Shown: positions 60,350-64,000 of the stretch, piece by piece
Layout: each line of letters begins with the position of its first letter
Position numbering within the stretch: position 1 is the first letter of the stretch
From: Panicum virgatum
Taxonomy: Eukaryota; Streptophyta; Magnoliopsida; Poales; Poaceae
NCBI RefSeq assembly: GCF_016808335.1
Contig: NC_053148.1
Span: 49,926,930-49,990,929, forward strand
Direction of reading: 5' to 3'
Length of the DNA stretch: 64,000 nt
Notes under the pieces: generated by a model
Seen by the model: the letters and a program-made list of their open reading frames with translations, nothing else
What the model was told of the DNA's origin: nothing
Databases searched by the model: none
Program-made: the position numbers and the translations under genes

Positions 60350-60913
60350 CTACTCCTCGTCCTCCTGCTCCGGCACCGCCGGCTCGTTCAGGTCAAAGGG
60401 CAGCATCGGCGGCGCGGCGGCGGGCTGCTGCCTGGACAGCCAGAAGCACCCCATCTTGCCGCTGTGGCTGGCGCGGTGGCCGCCCAGCGCCTGGCGCGTC
60501 TCGAACGGGGCCCCGCAGCGGTCGCACGCGTAGCGGTACTGCCTCCCGTCCGCGGCCACGGGGGGCGGCGGGCGCGGCGGCGCCATGCCGCGCCAGTCGC
60601 GCTCCGGGTGGCTGCGCTGGTGGCCGTGGACGGCCTTCACCGCGTCGAAGAGGCGGTGGCAGATGGGGCACGGGTAACGCCCCTCCCCGGCAGGGTCCTT
60701 GCCCTTGTGGGACGACGCCGGCCTCTTCTTATTATTGCGCAGGGCCGCCGGGACGGCGTCGGCCTCGTGCCCGGACTTGGGGCGCCACGGGCGGTTTGGC
60801 TCGTCGCCGCTGCCGCCGCCGCCGGCGCCGCCGCCGGAGGAGCACCCGCCCACGCCGGAGAGGAACTGACCGTAGGCCACGCCGTAGAAGAACACCGCCT
60901 GAGCTCCGTTCAT
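60350..60913 (-). CDS. C2H2 zinc-finger transcriptional repressor with DLN/EAR motif
   Basis: Intronless, 187 residues. A Gly-rich N-terminal part and a basic NNKKRP motif (about 60-65) precede two fingers: CPICHRLFDAVKAVHGHQRSH (82-102) and CDRCGAPFETRQALGGHRASH (130-150). The second has the plant QALGGH signature; the first has the variant KAVHGH. The C-terminus has FDLNEP (173-178), a DLN-type EAR motif for co-repressor recruitment. The start at 60913 is chosen because the open frame above it begins with TTG and the TATA box at about 61020 would leave no leader. It probably binds DNA and represses transcription in the nucleus. Confidence 0.93.
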   Translation of the reverse strand: MNGAQAVFFYGVAYGQFLSGVGGCSSGGGAGGGGSGDEPNRPWRPKSGHEADAVPAALRNNKKRPASSHKGKDPAGEGRYPCPICHRLFDAVKAVHGHQRSHPERDWRGMAPPRPPPPVAADGRQYRYACDRCGAPFETRQALGGHRASHSGKMGCFWLSRQQPAAAPPMLPFDLNEPAVPEQEDEE

Positions 60914-61019
60914 AGCAGGTAACTCTCGATCGGTGTCGTTGCGCGTGCAACGATGACAGAAGCAGTGGCTAGTAGTTGTACTGTTGTGTGAGGACTGCAA
61001 GATGGAGTGCCTGGGCTGG

Positions 61020-61027
61020 TATATATA
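61020..61027 (-). promoter_or_regulatory. TATA box of the C2H2 gene
   Basis: CTATATATA on the minus strand lies about 107 bp above the chosen start codon. Confidence 0.6.
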
Positions 61028-61109
61028 GTTAGTAGATGGAGTGCCTGTGGCCTGCGCTGCTCGATCGGTCGCCCCCTCTCAGCTCCATCTCAAGCGGTGG
61101 CTTCCTCAG

Positions 61110-62340
61110 CTCCTTTGGACCTTCACTTGTCTCTGCACATGGATCTCCTTTCGAGACTGAGTCCAACAGCTGAGCCATCGGGGGAGGCAAAGCCATTTTT
61201 GGCTCACCACCGGCTAGTGTGGCGAAGGCATCCATTTCCAACAAAGAGGCAAACGGGAGACGCAAAATGCTTCGGAGGAGAGAGGCGATGGAAAAAATGC
61301 GCTCCTCTCTCCTCCGACGCATTTGTGCCCCTCCTCCCCGGTTGGTCCCTGTGGCGGCGGGCCTCGCCGCGGCGCACTCCTCCTCCCTCTGCGCGAGTGG
61401 ATCGGGCGCCATGGCGTCGAGCTCGAGCGGATTGAGCGGCCGTGCGCAACCCCATCTTCTCCGGGCCGGTCACCGCCGCAGGGGTGGTTGGGGTTGTGGT
61501 GAGGGGCCAGCGACGGCGGTCGTGGCCCGGCGTGCGCGGTCAGCGGCGTCGGTGCCTGCGCGGGCAGTGAGGAGCCGACGAGCGGCGCAGATCTGGCCGC
61601 CACCATGAAGCCCCTCAGCTCGCCCCCATAGACCCGTCGCGCCGCTCCATGGGGCCTCTTGCGCGTGGAGAGCCGGCAGGCCACCTCCGCCCGGGCCTCG
61701 AGCTCCCGCCGCTGGTAGTGGAGGAGGTGCCGACGGGGAGAGAAAGGAGGGGAGGGGGTGGCGCGGCGGTGGGCGAGCGACGCGGCCCCCTGCTCACCTC
61801 CGGCGGCGCGGCCTCCATCTCCTCCGGCGGCGGGCCTCCATCCCCTCCTCCTGCAATGGCGGCGGGCCTCCATCTCCTCCGGGGAGGAGGCGAGGCGCAG
61901 GTGCGGGCTGGTGCTCGATTCGTGGGCGGCGCGTGGCGGGACAGCGCCTCCAACGGCGGTGGAGGACGGCGAGCCTGAGCTTCGGCATCCATGGAGCTCG
62001 CTCCCCTTCTCGTCTCCTCCCCTCCCGTCACCTCTGCCCCAACCTCGCCGCCTCACCGCCAGCGTCGCCCGCCACCAAGAGCGCCGCGGACCAGGAGAAC
62101 CTCCACCCCAACCGCGCCGCCTCGCCGCCAAGGGCGCTGCCTCGCCGCGTCCCAAGCACCCAGCGCCCGCGGCTGCCGCTCTCCATCCGATTTGCGTCAG
62201 TTGTTGGAGATGACAAAAAATGCGTGAACAACACATCTACTGTAGAGGATGCAAACACCGGAATGCATGTCCCATTTTGCTTTGCGTTGTTGAAGTCAGT
62301 CTCATGGATCTGTCTCTTCTGCAGCATCTCATCCCACTAG
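61110..62340. mobile_element. Degenerate MULE-like segment with GC-rich core
   Basis: Near the left edge is GAGACTGAGTCCAACAG, and near the right edge, inverted, GAGACTGACTTCAACAA. Both are followed by GCAAAGC, CCGG and GCATCC at similar spacing, so the edges form degraded inverted repeats of over 100 bp. The core is extremely GC-rich with long open frames on both strands, including a 340-codon minus-strand frame of Arg/Gly/Pro/Ala-rich composition. The layout is that of a Pack-MULE. Exact ends and a target duplication were not found. Confidence 0.45.
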
Positions 62341-62508
62341 AGACGTCATACGTTTCTGCAACTTTATTTAAGGGCGAGAGCTCTCACAGTTGCCATGACA
62401 ACTCACACTTGGATTTTGTCTGCATTTAGTTAGTTATTAGTTGACAAGCAACAAACAAGAATATATCATAGTATATTCTCATTGTCATTTTAATTTTTTA
62501 GCTAGCCA

Positions 62509-62605
62509 CTCCCTCCGTCGTCCCCAAATAAGTGTCGGTCAGGAAGCGTGTTTGCCTCATAAACAACACACATCCTGATCGACACTTATTTAGGGACAAA
62601 GAGAG
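62509..62605. mobile_element. Stowaway-type (Tc1/Mariner) MITE
   Basis: The left end CTCCCTCCGTCGTCCCCAAA and the inverted right end reading ACTCTCTTTGTCCCTAAATA match the Stowaway consensus CTCCCTCCGTCCC. GTGTCG/CGACAC lie further in. It is 97 bp. The TA duplication is clear on the right (606-607) but degraded on the left. The right edge overlaps the target duplication of the SINE that follows. Confidence 0.7.
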
Positions 62606-62620
62606 TAGTCTTTTCCCGCC

Positions 62621-62934
62621 TAAGGTTGTTAGCTCAGTTGGTGCGAAGCAACCGGCGTCACTCCACAGGTGGGGGGTTCGAACCCCCACCGGGGCGGATT
62701 TACCCCGCCTGTGGGAAAAAAAACCTCTCGTTGTGCTTCCGTTGAACTTGGCTGTGCGACACGGCTCTTGGGCGACGGAACCCGGCCCATGAAGGTTACG
62801 GACCGGCCCAGGGCCAAGGTGCCGCCAGTCCAAGCCCGGAAGCCGGCTTTCGGGAGTTTTCTCGGCCGGGGTCAACTGGTCTCTTCTTAATTGAAAGCCG
62901 TGGGGGCGGTCTTTCCCCGCCGGTCGAGTTTTTT
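62621..62934 (+). mobile_element. tRNA-derived SINE with perfect 20-bp target duplication
   Basis: The body starts with a tRNA-like head: TTAGCTCAGTTGGTGCG (A box) and GGGTTCGAACCCCCACC (B box). A GC-rich tRNA-unrelated part follows, ending in a T run (62929-62934). The 20-bp direct repeat beginning GAGAGTAGTC lies at 62601-62620 and 62935-62954 without mismatch. It is 314 bp. Poly-T-ended SINEs occur in grasses. The perfect duplication suggests recent insertion, after the Stowaway MITE it lies in. Confidence 0.92.
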
Positions 62935-62954
62935 GAGAGTAGTCTTTTCCCGCC

Positions 62955-64000
62955 ACCGAATATATACATGGGATGTATGCAAAGATAAGTGAGAACTAAT
63001 CAAAACTGAGTGTATGTGCTTAAGCCATGAGCCCTGTAATATCAATTATCAGTACATCGATCGATCTTTTGCTTGCATGCTTGAGTAGGTAGTAGTAGAG
63101 GTAACCATGCTTGTTGCTGCTTGCACACCGTACCTCTAACGTACGTATAGTACAAAAAAGTCAGAAGAGAGAGAAATAATAATTAAAGAAAGGAGCCAGA
63201 GGATCCAAGCTAAAAGCCAATATAAGCAGACGAAAGCACCCAGTACTGATGCTATGGAAGCCAACGCCTTAGCTAGTGGCTTTGCCTGCTAGCTCTTCTT
63301 CCCTTGGCCACCACCGGTACGTACGTACGGTGCCTTGTTTGCCTAGAGGGTCAAACGCTTATGTCAGGACTCTACTACACGTACCCAGCGTGCACAACTG
63401 CACATGCATACAAAACTTAATTATATTTGCAAATGCTAATTGACAGTAAAAGACAAAGAAGCTACGGTGAAGGAAAAAAGAGCAGTAATAATAATGTTGC
63501 ACTGCTTAGTTGTGATTTTTTTTGCTTAGTTGTAATTAGCTAGCTAGCTAGCTAGGAGAGTATATATATTCAATGTTTATTGCTTTGACTGACCACGTAC
63601 AGGCAATAAAAATGTATGATATCACACCACACGTATGTAGTGTACGTACAACTTCGCCCTATCCCTAACATTTATAGTAGGTCGTTGTTGGCTCCTTGCT
63701 ATGCTGTAGTGTACACCGTACAGGCAAGAGGCTGAGTAACTCAGTAGCAAAGCATTTTGTCACTTTGCGAAAATGCATGAGCGCGTACTTGAGGAAGTAC
63801 TAAGCCGTGTACTTGAGGATCGAAGTCAGTGAAGAGGCGGAGCTAGCTTGCATTGGAAAACCATTATTTTGAGGTCATGTTTAGTTTTCAAAAAATTTCC
63901 TACAATATCCATCACATCAAATCTTCGGACATAGGCATGGAGCATTAAATGCAGTTAAAAGAATAACTAATTACACAATTTAACTGTAAACGATGAGACG
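62955..64000. other. Right-hand intergenic region
   Basis: AT-rich DNA without recognised coding. About 63440-63690 resembles the sequence 59380-59680 downstream of the C2H2 gene, including TTTGACTGACC and CTATCCCTAACAT, in the same orientation. A TAGC repeat lies near 63537-63555. Nothing else was seen. Confidence 0.4.

Noticed and set aside
60350..61000. A longer C2H2 protein starting at 61000
   Set aside because: The upstream codon is TTG and lies only about 20 bp below the TATA box; the ATG at 60913 is preferred.
61214..62236. A 340-codon minus-strand gene
   Set aside because: Composition is Arg/Gly/Pro/Ala-biased, other frames are equally open, and it lies inside a MULE-like segment; no domain.
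62626..62700. A tRNA gene, from the TAGCTCAGTTGG and GGTTCGAACCC boxes
   Set aside because: The sequence does not fold into a complete cloverleaf acceptor stem and is the head of a 314-bp unit with a perfect 20-bp target duplication, so it is a SINE.

Overview
This is nuclear DNA of a grass. Every host gene carries grass-type spliced exons, the transposons are typical cereal families, and the starch branching enzyme gene splices into an 825-residue protein of the SBEI class that reads closest to panicoid (maize-like) and rice enzymes. Species is not resolvable by eye; a PACMAD/Panicoideae grass is most likely. From memory, the host gene order (class I chitinase, NAC factor, SBEI, LAZ1-like protein, B2-type cyclin) matches the distal end of rice chromosome 6, so the window is probably a collinear block (in sorghum this would be chromosome 10).

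Layout. 0-5.2 kb is transposon debris: a hAT-type MITE with perfect ends, a gene fragment cut by an LTR retrotransposon end, part of that element's coding region, and a second LTR. 5.6-15.5 kb is a class I chitinase pseudogene split by a 9.2-kb CACTA transposon whose ends, 3-bp target duplication and two transposase reading frames are all visible; the chitinase tail is lost next to a second CACTA-type end. 16.6-17.5 kb is an intronless NAC gene (minus). 20.4-26.2 kb is the complete 14-exon SBEI gene (minus). 27.8-31.2 kb is an 8-exon LAZ1/DUF300 membrane protein gene (minus), with a SINE beyond its 3' end and a small MITE in an intron. 33.8-35.0 kb is a Mutator-like element with long inverted repeats and a 9-bp target duplication. 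35.5-37.3 kb is an 8-exon B2-type cyclin gene (minus).

38.96-53.85 kb is one Ty3/Gypsy element of the Tat type, lying on the minus strand with 512-bp LTRs and a 5-bp target duplication. It has an extra RNase H, tandem repeats and an antisense, apparently spliced gene with its own TATA box between pol and the 3' LTR. A 3.37-kb solo LTR of another family sits inside its 3' LTR. 55.5-57.8 kb is a 4-exon U-box/ARM E3 ligase gene (plus). 60.35-60.91 kb is a two-finger C2H2 repressor gene (minus). 61.1-64 kb holds a degenerate MULE-like GC-rich segment, a Stowaway MITE, a tRNA-derived SINE with a perfect 20-bp target duplication, and a diverged duplicate of the sequence downstream of the C2H2 gene.

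The host genes are independent units and do not form a pathway: defence (chitinase, dead here; U-box E3), starch synthesis (SBEI), cell cycle (cyclin B2), transcription (NAC, C2H2) and a membrane protein. I see no wholly new biological system. The most interesting structures are the CACTA-split chitinase with its two transposase genes apparently joined in frame by splicing, and the antisense spliced gene inside the Gypsy element.
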